A stretch of DNA of 20,661 nucleotides, from the NCBI GenBank assembly GCA_938017915.1, contig CALIKW010000059.1, positions 1 through 20,661 on the forward strand. Direction: 5' to 3'. The position numbers were made by a program, and so were the translations under genes. Source of the DNA: an uncultured archaeon. GTDB lineage: Archaea; Aenigmatarchaeota; Aenigmatarchaeia; CG10238-14; SCSR01. Under the pieces are notes generated by a model. The model was given only the letters and a program-made list of their open reading frames with translations, was not told the DNA's origin and did no database searches. Below are positions 6,893-14,644 of this stretch, in pieces; position 1 is the first letter of the stretch; each line of letters begins with the position of its first letter.

Positions 6893-8134
6893 TTAATTTT
6901 CTGACTTAAAACAATAATGTATTTCGTTAAACTCCTTTTTAAGTTCGATAACTTCTGATTTAACATTTTCTTTTTCGATTAAAACTCTTCTGAAAAATTC
7001 TGCTATTTTTTCCATTTCCTTTTCTTTCATCCCCCATCTTGTAAGTTCTTGAGTACCAAGCCTTATACCAGAAGGATTTTTTGTTGCATCTTCTGGTAAG
7101 TCTATTGGCAAAGCCATTTTATTGCAAATTATGTTATTTTTTTCAAGTTCTTCAGCAACTTTTTTTCCTCCTCCAAAATTTTTAACGTTTAAAATTACTT
7201 GATGGGATTCTGTAAAGCCAAGCTCTGGACATAAAACATCAAACCCACTTTCATACAAGCATTTTGCTAAAGTTTTTGCATTTTTAATTACTTGCTTTGC
7301 ATATTCTTTCCCAAACTCATTCATTTCCAAGGCAGTTATAGCTAAAGCAGGAAATCTGTGAATGTGAGTATTAGATAAAAGGCCAGGAAAGATAGTTTTT
7401 TTTATCTTTTGCCAATCTTCATCCAAATTTTTACTTCCAATTATTATTCCTCCTTGAGGTCCTTGAAAAGTTTTGTGTGTAGAAGATGTAATAACATGAG
7501 CACCTTCCTTTAAAGGTTCTTGAAATTCTTTATTGTAAATTAAGCCAAAAACATGCGCAGCATCATAAACAACTTTAATTTTTTCTTCTATTTCTTCTAC
7601 TATTTCCTTAACAGGTTCAGGAAAAAGTATCATGGAGCCACCAAAAACTATTAGCTTTGGATTAACTTTTTTTATTAGCTCAATAGTCTTTTCTACATTT
7701 ATGTTCATCCTTTCAAAATCAAAGAACATGCTAACATCTTTAATTCCTCTTATTCCAGCAGCTCCGTATCTGCTTGAGCTTATGTGTGCTCCGTTTTGAA
7801 TTCCTAAGCTCATTAACAAATCACCAGGTTTTAAAAATGCAGAAAAAACTATTAGGTTTGCTATTGCACCAGATATAGGCCTAACATCTACAAAGGGGGT
7901 ATCAAACCTTTCTCTAAAAATTTGGTTGCAAATTTCCTCTATTTCAAAAGAGTATTTAGTACCTTGATAATGAGTTTCCTCATCATGCTCGTTATACCTT
8001 CCTTCAAAATCAGAAACATAATACTTTTCTGCTAAGGGTGAAAGCACACTTTCAGAAGCTATTAAATTTATGCACTCTTCCCTTCTCCATTTTTCTTGTT
8101 TTTTAACTAAGTCGATTATTTTTTTTCTATCCAT
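6893..8134 (-). CDS. glyA: Serine hydroxymethyltransferase
   Basis: 413 residues, typical length. This PLP enzyme interconverts serine + tetrahydrofolate (or an archaeal pterin) with glycine + the methylene derivative in the cytoplasm. Visible motifs are the N-terminal NLIASESVLSP, GRYNE near residue 45, VDVRPISGAIAN (~82-93), PLP-binding DAAH (D191) and the Schiff-base lysine in TSSTHKTFQGPQGG (K221). The C-terminal RLGTQELTRWGM is the family's substrate-binding Arg segment. The usual GGHLTHG-type loop reads NGAHISSSRYG. It is the last gene of the thyX series, 4 nt after the 50-residue membrane ORF; it would supply the methylene donor that ThyX consumes. Identification is secure. Confidence 0.97.
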   Translation of the reverse strand: MDRKKIIDLVKKQEKWRREECINLIASESVLSPLAEKYYVSDFEGRYNEHDEETHYQGTKYSFEIEEICNQIFRERFDTPFVDVRPISGAIANLIVFSAFLKPGDLLMSLGIQNGAHISSSRYGAAGIRGIKDVSMFFDFERMNINVEKTIELIKKVNPKLIVFGGSMILFPEPVKEIVEEIEEKIKVVYDAAHVFGLIYNKEFQEPLKEGAHVITSSTHKTFQGPQGGIIIGSKNLDEDWQKIKKTIFPGLLSNTHIHRFPALAITALEMNEFGKEYAKQVIKNAKTLAKCLYESGFDVLCPELGFTESHQVILNVKNFGGGKKVAEELEKNNIICNKMALPIDLPEDATKNPSGIRLGTQELTRWGMKEKEMEKIAEFFRRVLIEKENVKSEVIELKKEFNEIHYCFKSEN

Positions 8135-8138
8135 GCAA

Positions 8139-8291
8139 TCATCTCAAAAGTTTTAAAAATCCTAGTATAGTAAAAACAATAACTGTAATTATTAGTATTA
8201 AAGCCAGATGAAAATTATCCATTCCTTTTGTTAAAAGCTGGAATGCTACAAACACCATTATTATATCTCTTATCAAACCTTTTATTCCCAT
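8139..8291 (-). CDS. 50-residue single- or double-helix membrane protein between thyX and glyA
   Basis: ATG at 8291 follows the thyX TAA with no gap (TAAATG). The frame runs to TGA at 8139-8141, 4 nt before the glyA ATG. The product starts MGIKGLIRDIIMVFVAFQLLTKG and continues through a strongly hydrophobic LALILIITVIVFTILGFLKLL to a terminal Arg, so one helix is certain and a second (residues ~8-22) is likely. Perfect fit into an otherwise gapless operon argues for a real gene. No family is recognised. Confidence 0.6.
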   Translation of the reverse strand: MGIKGLIRDIIMVFVAFQLLTKGMDNFHLALILIITVIVFTILGFLKLLR

Positions 8292-9008
8292 TTACTTCAA
8301 CTCTAGAAACTTTTTTTGTATTTCTTTTATTCCAACCTTTCTGCATTCTTCTGGCATTAAATCTCCTTCTGGACAAAAACCTTTCATGCAGCTCGGCCCA
8401 GCATTTTCAAAGATAGTTGGAGCAACTCTTTTGACTTGCCTTAACATTTCTGTTGCAACTTCCCTTATTTCCCACTGAGCTCTTTGGCAACATCTTAAAT
8501 TGAAAAAATGCAAAAGCTCTCTTGCATTCATAGTAACAACTATGTTAGTTTTTGTTGCATTTGGAAGTAAAAACCTTGCATCCTCATACTTTATTCCTTC
8601 CTTTATATCTTGCTCATACCATCTTGCTATAATCCTCATCCTCTTTATAAATTCTTCTCTTTTCTTTCCTGTATAGCTTTTTGGTATAACAAACCAATCT
8701 TCACTTTCTGTATTAACTTTTACATACCTTTGACTTTGTTGTGTGTAAGATGCTATCCTATGCCTAACAAGCTCGTGCGTTAAGCTCCTCGAAACACCTT
8801 CTAATGAAAAAGTAAAGGAAGCATGCTCTATCGGTGATAAATGATTGTGTCTTATTAAATCCCTTATTATTTTTTTAATTTTTTCTTCTTCCCCTTTTGA
8901 GTATTTTTCGAAAGTATGGGAAGCTGGTTTTGATTTGAACGATGTTGTTGCAGATGATGCTACAACAACTTCTGGATTTGGTGTATAGGCAATTAGCTTT
9001 ACTTCCAT
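8292..9008 (-). CDS. thyX: Flavin-dependent thymidylate synthase ThyX
   Basis: 238 residues, usual length. It converts dUMP to dTMP with methylene-tetrahydrofolate as carbon donor and FAD/NADPH as reductant. The diagnostic RHRx7S motif is intact: RHRIASYTQQS, residues 82-92, followed by QRYVK. HNHLSPIEHASFTFSLEG (~54-71), LPNATKTNIVVTMNARELLHFFNLR and the C-terminal CQRAQWEIRE are also characteristic. It is preceded by GTGAG overlapping the stop of the P-loop kinase gene, 4 nt upstream of the ATG, so translation is coupled. A glyA gene closes the same operon, completing the one-carbon cycle that feeds it. Secure. Confidence 0.97.
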   Translation of the reverse strand: MEVKLIAYTPNPEVVVASSATTSFKSKPASHTFEKYSKGEEEKIKKIIRDLIRHNHLSPIEHASFTFSLEGVSRSLTHELVRHRIASYTQQSQRYVKVNTESEDWFVIPKSYTGKKREEFIKRMRIIARWYEQDIKEGIKYEDARFLLPNATKTNIVVTMNARELLHFFNLRCCQRAQWEIREVATEMLRQVKRVAPTIFENAGPSCMKGFCPEGDLMPEECRKVGIKEIQKKFLELK

Positions 9009-9012
9009 AAGC

Positions 9013-9579
9013 TCACTTTTTTATTTTTAACATTATTTCCTCAACTTTTTGCTCCAAATCTTTTAAATCTTTATCGTTTATTATTAAAAAATCTGCTTTC
9101 TCCATGCATTTCTTTACTTGTTGACCATATTCTGGTTCTCCCTTTCCCAAATCCCTTTCATCCGTCTCTAAAAATTCCTCCCATGTTTTTGGGTCATCCT
9201 TCCTATTTCTTTTAACCATCCTTTCAAACCTTATTTCTCTAGGAGCATCCACTGCTATAAGGAAAAAATTCTTCCCAAACTTTTTCCTTAAATACTCAAC
9301 TTCAGCAGGATTTCTTATTCCATCAACTATTAGAATTTCTTTATCCTTTTGCATGTAATCTGTTGCAAGTCTTGCTAAAATATCAGGACCATAATTTTTT
9401 CTTAGTTCATTTCCCCTATCTTGCAAAACTTTTCTACTTAATTCACCTTTTTTCTTTTCCATCTCTGCTTTAATTACAGAGGAAAGGGAAATCGAATAAC
9501 AATCAAATTTTCTTGAAATAATTTCCTTTACACTTCCTTTTCCAGAACAAAGCGTTCCTGTTAAGCCGATTACTTTCAT
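9013..9579 (-). CDS. P-loop nucleoside monophosphate kinase-like protein (CoaE/UPF0200-like)
   Basis: 188 residues. The Walker A motif GTLCSGKGS is at residues 8-16 (GLTGTLCSGKG, with C in the loop). It is followed by FDCYSISLSSVIKAEMEKKK, RKVLQDRGNELRKNYGPDILARL, Walker B-like ILIVDGIRNPAEVEYLRKKF (~93-112), a LID-like ERMVKRNRKDDP segment and FLIINDKDL near the end. This is the layout of adenylate-kinase-fold enzymes of the dephospho-CoA kinase/UPF0200 kind. Archaea usually make CoA with an unrelated GTP-dependent kinase, so CoaE activity should not be assumed. Its position 4 nt upstream of thyX makes a deoxynucleoside monophosphate such as dTMP an attractive substrate, by inference only. 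Confidence 0.8.
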   Translation of the reverse strand: MKVIGLTGTLCSGKGSVKEIISRKFDCYSISLSSVIKAEMEKKKGELSRKVLQDRGNELRKNYGPDILARLATDYMQKDKEILIVDGIRNPAEVEYLRKKFGKNFFLIAVDAPREIRFERMVKRNRKDDPKTWEEFLETDERDLGKGEPEYGQQVKKCMEKADFLIINDKDLKDLEQKVEEIMLKIKK

Positions 9580-9604
9580 TTAATTAATTTTGTTATAATA
9601 TTTT

Positions 9605-10558
9605 TTAAATTTTAAATTCGAGCAAACTTTTCTGCTGAATTCTTGATAAAGGATAGGAAGGAATTTTAAGCTTTTTTTCTATGGCATAAGCCAATTCTTT
9701 TGTATACCCATGAACACAATAAACTTTTTTTGGTTTAACTTGTTGAACAAAATCCAAAATTTGGTTAAAATCTGAATGGTCTGATAAAGGCAAGCCAAAA
9801 GTTCCAAAATCTTTAAGTAAAGTCCATCCACTTAACACACAATTTTTGCAATTCTTGCTTTTAATCGAGGAAATTACGTTTATCGGCTTAACGCTAACAT
9901 TAGAATTTTCTTCAAACTTCAACTTTATCCCAAACTTTTTATAAATTTCTGAATATTTTTTTATGCTTAAGGAGATTCTTGGCAAAATTTTGTTTTTATT
10001 AAGAATTGCTATTATTTCTTGAGCTTTCCCTATGGGATATCCACCAAGATTTATTAAATAACCCTTTTTTAATTGCTCTTCAACCCAACTTATTAATTCT
10101 TTCCTTACATTTTCCAAGTTTGGAAAATTAATTCCAGGAAACCCAAAGGTTGATTCGAGTATTAAAATATCTGCATTTCTTATTTCAATTTTTTCGCACG
10201 TCAAGCTTTCACTCATTTTAAAGTCACCTGTATAAAGTATGGAAGAATTTTTTGTTTCTATAAAAATTTGGGCTGAGCCAAGCATATGTCCAGAACTTAA
10301 GAATTCTACTGAAAAATTATCAAAATTTATATGCTTCCCAATTTTAACTAAATTTGCCTCAAACTCAGGTTTCCTTACTTTTATTAGCTCAAAAGTTTCC
10401 TCTGTGCAATAGGGTTTTGTTATAATTTCATAAGGTGTGTGGTCGAAATGAGCATGGGAAATAAAAGAAATAAAATCAGAAACTTTTGGATCAAACAAGA
10501 TAGTTTCTCCGTTAAGCTTCATCCCAATGCCATTTCCGTAAGAAATCTTAACATCCAC
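9605..10558 (-). CDS. Beta-CASP metallo-beta-lactamase RNA/DNA nuclease (mRNA 3'-end processing factor-like)
   Basis: 317 residues. Zinc-binding motifs of the metallo-beta-lactamase core are complete: SHAHFDH (H35, H37, D39, H40), GHMLGSA (H91), YTGDF (D112). The C-terminal part has LPLSDHSDF (~258) and VYCVHGYTKE (~285), the beta-CASP histidines. Lead-in ISYGNGIGMKL and GYPIGKAQEI are typical of COG1236-type exonucleases related to archaeal CPSF subunits. No KH domains are present and the protein is shorter than aCPSF1, so it is closer to the small aCPSF2/exonuclease type. It is expected to cleave or trim RNA (possibly DNA) in the cytoplasm. It lies 15 nt downstream of the zinc-ribbon gene in the eL40 series. 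Confidence 0.9.
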   Translation of the reverse strand: MDVKISYGNGIGMKLNGETILFDPKVSDFISFISHAHFDHTPYEIITKPYCTEETFELIKVRKPEFEANLVKIGKHINFDNFSVEFLSSGHMLGSAQIFIETKNSSILYTGDFKMSESLTCEKIEIRNADILILESTFGFPGINFPNLENVRKELISWVEEQLKKGYLINLGGYPIGKAQEIIAILNKNKILPRISLSIKKYSEIYKKFGIKLKFEENSNVSVKPINVISSIKSKNCKNCVLSGWTLLKDFGTFGLPLSDHSDFNQILDFVQQVKPKKVYCVHGYTKELAYAIEKKLKIPSYPLSRIQQKSLLEFKI

Positions 10559-10573
10559 AAATAATATTTAGTT

Positions 10574-10846
10574 TTATGCACTTTTCTTTTTGATTTCCTT
10601 CTTAAGTTTTGAGATTTTTATAGAAAAATTGCAATTTTTGCACTTAATAATAAACTTTTGATTTATTCCACTTCCTTGAACAAAAGGCTCCCCCCACTTT
10701 TCATCCCACTTGCCATCATATCCGCACTCAGGACATTTAAATTCTATTTTTGCATTTTCTTCTTCCTTTAATTTTAAAATCCTAACTTTTCCTTTAGCTT
10801 CACCTTTTGAATTTTCTAGAGTTCGAGTTGTTATGTATTCTATCAT
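10574..10846 (-). CDS. Zinc-ribbon protein following eL40
   Basis: 90 residues. A single zinc ribbon spans residues ~37-76: CPECGYDGKW, then CKNCNFSIKI. The spacing between knuckles includes WGEPFVQGSGINQKF, slightly reminiscent of the second ribbon of TFS/RPB9 (though it lacks the catalytic DE pair). The N-terminus is a beta-rich basic segment, the C-terminus a lysine-rich tail suited to nucleic-acid contact. Its ATG overlaps the eL40 stop by 4 nt (10843-10846), so it is likely translated with that ribosomal protein and may be a ribosome- or transcription-associated factor. Family not named with confidence. Confidence 0.75.
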   Translation of the reverse strand: MIEYITTRTLENSKGEAKGKVRILKLKEEENAKIEFKCPECGYDGKWDEKWGEPFVQGSGINQKFIIKCKNCNFSIKISKLKKEIKKKSA

Positions 10847-11013
10847 AATGGTCTCTTTTTAGGTCTTAAAGCTCTTGAGCCGCATTTTCTACACTTTACT
10901 TTCCCTTCCCTAACTTTAGCAGGATCTGCCCTCATCTTTGTTTTACACACCCTACAAACAAAAACTCTGTGGAAAAGCCTTTGGATTGCAGGCTGGAAAA
11001 CTTTCTTTGCCAT
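10843..11013 (-). CDS. rpl40e: Ribosomal protein eL40
   Basis: 56 residues from ATG 11013. A longer in-frame ATG at 11040 would add a hydrophobic MFSFFFSES leader not found in eL40; GTGAG sits 3 nt before the 11013 ATG, so the shorter form is chosen. The protein is a basic zinc-binding large-subunit protein: CRVCKTKMRADPAKVREGKVKCRKCGSRALRPKK carries CxxC...CxxC and ends in the family's LRPKKRP tail. Its downstream neighbour overlaps by 4 nt; the upstream histone-like gene ends 39 nt away. Identification is secure. Confidence 0.92.
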   Translation of the reverse strand: MAKKVFQPAIQRLFHRVFVCRVCKTKMRADPAKVREGKVKCRKCGSRALRPKKRPL

Positions 11014-11052
11014 ACTCTCACTAAAGAAAAAAGAAAACAAAAAACTTAAATT

Positions 11053-11229
11053 TTATAAATCATAACCTCTGAGCGTTTTCCTTCCGTTTGCTTTTGCCCT
11101 TGCTGTAGCACATTTTATTTGTTCACTAACAATCTTATCAAGAGCAGTGAAAAAATCTGGGCTTACTCTAAAACCTTTTACGAGATTCCTTACTGCTGAT
11201 TTTACTACCAAAGATTTCTTTTCTGCCAT
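11053..11229 (-). CDS. Short histone-fold (archaeal histone/DUF1931-like) DNA-binding protein
   Basis: 58 residues, ATG 11229 to TAA 11053-11055, with a strong Shine-Dalgarno GAGGTG 6 nt upstream. The sequence runs MAEKKSLVVKSAVRNLVKGF, then RVSPDFFTALDKIVSEQI, then ATARAKANGRKTLRGYDL. This is helix 1, the Arg/Ser loop, long helix 2 and the RAxxxGRKTL-x-x-DL loop 2 signature of archaeal histones and the related DUF1931 proteins. It stops where histone helix 3 would begin, so it is a short or minimal version. Likely role is chromatin or transcription regulation. It is the probable first gene of the eL40-to-glyA series. Confidence 0.8.
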   Translation of the reverse strand: MAEKKSLVVKSAVRNLVKGFRVSPDFFTALDKIVSEQIKCATARAKANGRKTLRGYDL

Positions 11230-11325
11230 TTTTACACCTCTAATTTAATTTTCAATTATCTATTTAAATTTTTAAATTAATTCAAAAAATTTAAATTTTA
11301 AAAACGATTTTGTTTAAGTGATTTT

Positions 11326-11847
11326 ATGGGTTTAAGGCCAGGTAGAACAATAAGAAGGATAGAAAGACCTTATACTAGAATTTCAAAAAAAGTTCCTAGA
11401 AAGAGTTATGTAGTTGGGGTTCCTTCACCAAAAATCCATCAGTTTGAGATGGGGAATAAAGAGGGAAATTTTAATTTAGCACTTTACTTAATTTCTAAAA
11501 GGGCTGTTCAAATAAGACATAATGCGCTCGAAGCAGGAAGGATAGTTGCACACAAATTTCTAGAAAAGAAAATAGGGTCTTCAAACTACTTCTTGAAATT
11601 TCTTGTTTATCCTCATCATGTGATAAGAGAAAAGCCGGTTGCAACAGGTGCAGGTGCAGATAGATTTTCTCAAGGAATGAGGTTGAGTTTTGGAAAGCCT
11701 GTTGGGGTTGCATGCCAAGTAAAACAAAATCAAAGAATAGTTGTGTTAAAGATTAATAAGGAAAATTTAGAAATCGGAAAGCAAGCTTTAAAAAGACTTT
11801 CCTCTAAACTACCAACACCAACTTCTATAGAAATTGAAGAATTTTGA
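11326..11847 (+). CDS. rpl10e: Ribosomal protein uL16 (L10e)
   Basis: 173 residues, normal for archaeal L10e. Hallmarks are the basic start MGLRPGRTIRRIERPYTR, VPSPKIHQFEMG (~53-64), RAVQIRHNALEAGRIVAHKFLEK (~79-101), the conserved loop HVIREKPVATGAGADRFSQGMRLSFGKPVG (~118-146) that reaches toward the tRNA-binding centre of the large subunit, and a C-terminal strand. GTGAT at 11318-11322 could serve as ribosome binding site. It is divergent from the histone-like gene across 96 nt of AT-rich promoter DNA. Its 3' end overlaps the convergent coiled-coil gene by 23 nt. Secure. Confidence 0.97.
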   Translation: MGLRPGRTIRRIERPYTRISKKVPRKSYVVGVPSPKIHQFEMGNKEGNFNLALYLISKRAVQIRHNALEAGRIVAHKFLEKKIGSSNYFLKFLVYPHHVIREKPVATGAGADRFSQGMRLSFGKPVGVACQVKQNQRIVVLKINKENLEIGKQALKRLSSKLPTPTSIEIEEF

Positions 11848-12274
11848 GAATTAGGAATGTTAAGAGAAGTGAAATTAAGTATGCTACTAAACTTGGATTT
11901 TTTTGCCAAACTATAAGCCCAGTACTTTTGTTTAAAAATAGTAAAACAGGAATTAAAGTCAGAATTATTAAAAATTTCATTTTCTTTTTTAAATAATTCT
12001 TAATTCCTTCTTTTCCCTTCCCCATTAATTCATAGCTCAAACTTTCAATTTCTTTGCCAACTTTATTCCTTTCTTCTCTTAACATATTCAACTTTTCATA
12101 GAGCCCTTTTTTTGTTTCCTCAATTTCATGCGAATATTCTGGTTTTCCCTTTACTAGCATTTCTCGCTGATATTTTATTATATCTTCTATTGCTTTGCTT
12201 GTTTCTTGGATTTTTTTCTGTAAATTGTAATACTCGTAAACTTTTGATTGTAATTTATCGATTTTCTTTGCCAT
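11825..12274 (-). CDS. Coiled-coil protein with two C-terminal membrane helices
   Basis: 149 residues. Residues ~1-95 are charged heptad-rich helices (KIDKLQSKVYEYYNLQKKI, then YEKLNMLREERNKVGKEIESL). Two membrane helices follow (~100-118 with IILTLIPVLLFLN, ~128-148 with LVAYLISLLLTFLILKIL), joined by a short loop containing IVWQKNP. This is a tail-anchored hairpin with a cytoplasmic coiled coil. The gene starts 20 nt after the PEP synthase stop on the same strand and is probably co-transcribed with it. The last 23 nt are antisense to the uL16 gene end. Family not recognised. Confidence 0.7.
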   Translation of the reverse strand: MAKKIDKLQSKVYEYYNLQKKIQETSKAIEDIIKYQREMLVKGKPEYSHEIEETKKGLYEKLNMLREERNKVGKEIESLSYELMGKGKEGIKNYLKKKMKFLIILTLIPVLLFLNKSTGLIVWQKNPSLVAYLISLLLTFLILKILQFL

Positions 12275-12294
12275 ATTTTTTCCACTTTAAAGCA

Positions 12295-14604
12295 TTAGCG
12301 CTTAAGTTTTTTCTCTAAATCATAAACTAACTTTTTAGTTTTAACAACAACATCAGGATTAACAGAAATAGAATCTATTTTATGTTTAACCAAAAACTCA
12401 GTTATTTCTGGATAAACACTTGGACTTTGGCCGCAAATAGATACAGTAACCTTATTTTTGTGAGCTTCTTTTATCAAAATTTCCATAGCCTTTAAAACAG
12501 CCTCATTCCTTTCATCAAAATAACCCATGTTTGAAAGAATGGCAGAATCTCTGTCTACGCCTAAAACAGTTTGGCACAAATCATTGCTTCCTATAGAAAA
12601 TCCATCGAAATACTTAGAAAATTTATCTGCAAGGAAAATTGTGCTTGGAACTTCAACCATTGCCCAAACTTTAAACTTCTTACTTCTTTTTAATCCTTCC
12701 TCCTCCATTATCTTTAAGGCTCTTTCTACTTCCCAAACAGTTCTAACAAATGGCAACATTACCCAAACGTTATCCAATTTCATCTCATCCCTAACTTTTT
12801 TAATAGCTCTGCACTCAAGCCTAAAAGCTTGCTCAAATTCTTTGCTCACATATCTTGAAACACCTCTCCATCCAAGCATAGGATTAGCTTCAACAGGCTC
12901 ATACTTTTCGCCACCAACAAGCTTTCTATATTCGTTCGTTTTTAAATCTGAGAATCTGACTACAACAAACCTTGGATAAATGGCTTTTGCAACCATGGCT
13001 ATACCTTCAGCAAGCTTATCAACATACTTTTTCTCTTCCTTTTTTTCAATCAAATAATTTGGATGCTCCTTAATCCATTCAGCAATTATGAATTCAATTC
13101 TCATTAAACCAATTCCTTGGAATGGCAAATGCTTATACTTTTCTATTTCAATTGGTACTCCAAGGTTCATCAAAATTTTTGTTCTAGTTTTTAATTTCGC
13201 CACTTCTTCAGGAGAAATTTCAAAAAGCTTTTCCCTTGCTAAAAGCTCCTTTATTTCACCCCTGTAAACAAGACCATTCCTTGCATCTAGCGTTATTATA
13301 TCACCATCTCTAATTTTTGAGAAAGCATCCCTTGCTCCAACTATGCAAGGAATTCCCAATTCCCTGCTAACTATGCTTGCATGGCTCGTTATTCCACCTT
13401 CTGTAGTAATTATCCCAGAAGCAATTTTCATGAAAGGAGTCCAATCAGGAGATGTCATTTTAGTTATCAATATATTTCCCTTTTCCATTTTTTTCTGCGC
13501 TTCTTCTACAGAAAAAGCAATTACAGCCCTTCCTATAGCAACTCCTGGGGATGCAGCCAAACCTTCTAAAATAGGTTTTTCCTTAACTTCTATTTCGCTA
13601 ATTTTTTTCTCGTAAAAAACTGTAACTGGTCGAGATTGAACTAAATAAACTTTTCCGTTTTCAGATGCCCACTCAAAATCTTGGGGGAACTTATAATGTT
13701 TTTCCAATTTTAAAGCAAGCCTCCAAATTTGGTTTAATTCCATTTCATCTAAGCAAAGTTTATTCTTCATCTCTTCTCTAACTTCAACTTCTTCTAAACC
13801 TCCATCAGCATTCGTAATTTTCATTTTTTCTTTTCTTCCTATACGAGCTTCCAAGACTTTCCCGGTTTTCTTATCTATTACATAAGTATCTGGATTTATT
13901 TCTCCGCTAACAACACTTTCTCCTTGCCCATAAGATGCTTCTACTAAAATTTTATCTCTTTCTCCAGTTGTTGGGTGAATAGTAAATCCAACCCCGCTTT
14001 TATATTTTCCATTCAAATAATCTTCTCTACTTAAAACTCCAAGCTGCTTTTGAACAGGAACTGCTATTAAAACTTTTTCATGCTTAAAACCTTTTTGATA
14101 TCTGTAAAATGTTGCTCTTGGAGTAAAAAGAGATGCCCAGCATTTTTTCACACCTTCCAAAACATTTTTCTCTCCTTTCACATTCAACAAAGTTAATTGT
14201 AAACCAGCAAACGAATGGCCTGGAATATCTTCAGCAGTAGCAGAACTTCTTATCGCAACATATTCTTCCTTTTTTCCAAATTCTTTAGAAAGAATTTCAT
14301 AAGCTTTTTTAATTTCTTTTTCAATATCTCTTGGTATTTCTGCTTTTTCTATGAGCTCCCTAACTTTTCTTACCTTTTCCTCCAAATCTTTTGGATTTTC
14401 GTAGTTAATTTCCTTTAAAATTTTAAAAATCTTTCCTTTAAGCTTAGTCTTCTTTAAAAATTCTTTGTAAGCATTTGCTTTAACAACAAAAGCATTTGGA
14501 ACAGGCAATTTGGCATTAAACATTTCTCCCAGGTTTGCTGCTTTCCCTCCAACCAATCCTAAATCCTTTTTTGAAATATTTTTTAAAAATGCAACATACT
14601 TCAT
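12295..14604 (-). CDS. ppsA: Phosphoenolpyruvate synthase
   Basis: 769 residues, standard length. It catalyses pyruvate + ATP + water to PEP + AMP + phosphate, the entry to gluconeogenesis, or the reverse for ATP formation as suggested in some archaea. The N-terminal ATP-grasp domain shows GGKAANLGEM (~19-28) and AIRSSATAEDIPGHSFAG (~117-134). The swivelling phosphohistidine domain has TTEGGITSHASIVSRELGIPCIVG (H408 is the phosphorylated His). The C-terminal TIM barrel has MRIEFI, MLGWRG, SIGSNDLCQ and the catalytic CGQSPS. QLGVLSREDYLNGKYKSG (~187-204) looks like a short insertion before the GFTIHP strand. It is preceded by a 40-nt gap from the MNT gene and followed closely by a coiled-coil membrane protein. 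Secure. Confidence 0.97.
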   Translation of the reverse strand: MKYVAFLKNISKKDLGLVGGKAANLGEMFNAKLPVPNAFVVKANAYKEFLKKTKLKGKIFKILKEINYENPKDLEEKVRKVRELIEKAEIPRDIEKEIKKAYEILSKEFGKKEEYVAIRSSATAEDIPGHSFAGLQLTLLNVKGEKNVLEGVKKCWASLFTPRATFYRYQKGFKHEKVLIAVPVQKQLGVLSREDYLNGKYKSGVGFTIHPTTGERDKILVEASYGQGESVVSGEINPDTYVIDKKTGKVLEARIGRKEKMKITNADGGLEEVEVREEMKNKLCLDEMELNQIWRLALKLEKHYKFPQDFEWASENGKVYLVQSRPVTVFYEKKISEIEVKEKPILEGLAASPGVAIGRAVIAFSVEEAQKKMEKGNILITKMTSPDWTPFMKIASGIITTEGGITSHASIVSRELGIPCIVGARDAFSKIRDGDIITLDARNGLVYRGEIKELLAREKLFEISPEEVAKLKTRTKILMNLGVPIEIEKYKHLPFQGIGLMRIEFIIAEWIKEHPNYLIEKKEEKKYVDKLAEGIAMVAKAIYPRFVVVRFSDLKTNEYRKLVGGEKYEPVEANPMLGWRGVSRYVSKEFEQAFRLECRAIKKVRDEMKLDNVWVMLPFVRTVWEVERALKIMEEEGLKRSKKFKVWAMVEVPSTIFLADKFSKYFDGFSIGSNDLCQTVLGVDRDSAILSNMGYFDERNEAVLKAMEILIKEAHKNKVTVSICGQSPSVYPEITEFLVKHKIDSISVNPDVVVKTKKLVYDLEKKLKR

Positions 14605-14644
14605 AATTTATTTTTGAATTTAGTAAAATAAGTTATTTCTATTT

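Noticed and set aside
9013..9579. Naming the P-loop protein coaE
   Set aside because: Similarity is to the general NMP-kinase/CoaE/UPF0200 group; archaea typically use a different dephospho-CoA kinase and the context favours a nucleotide substrate.
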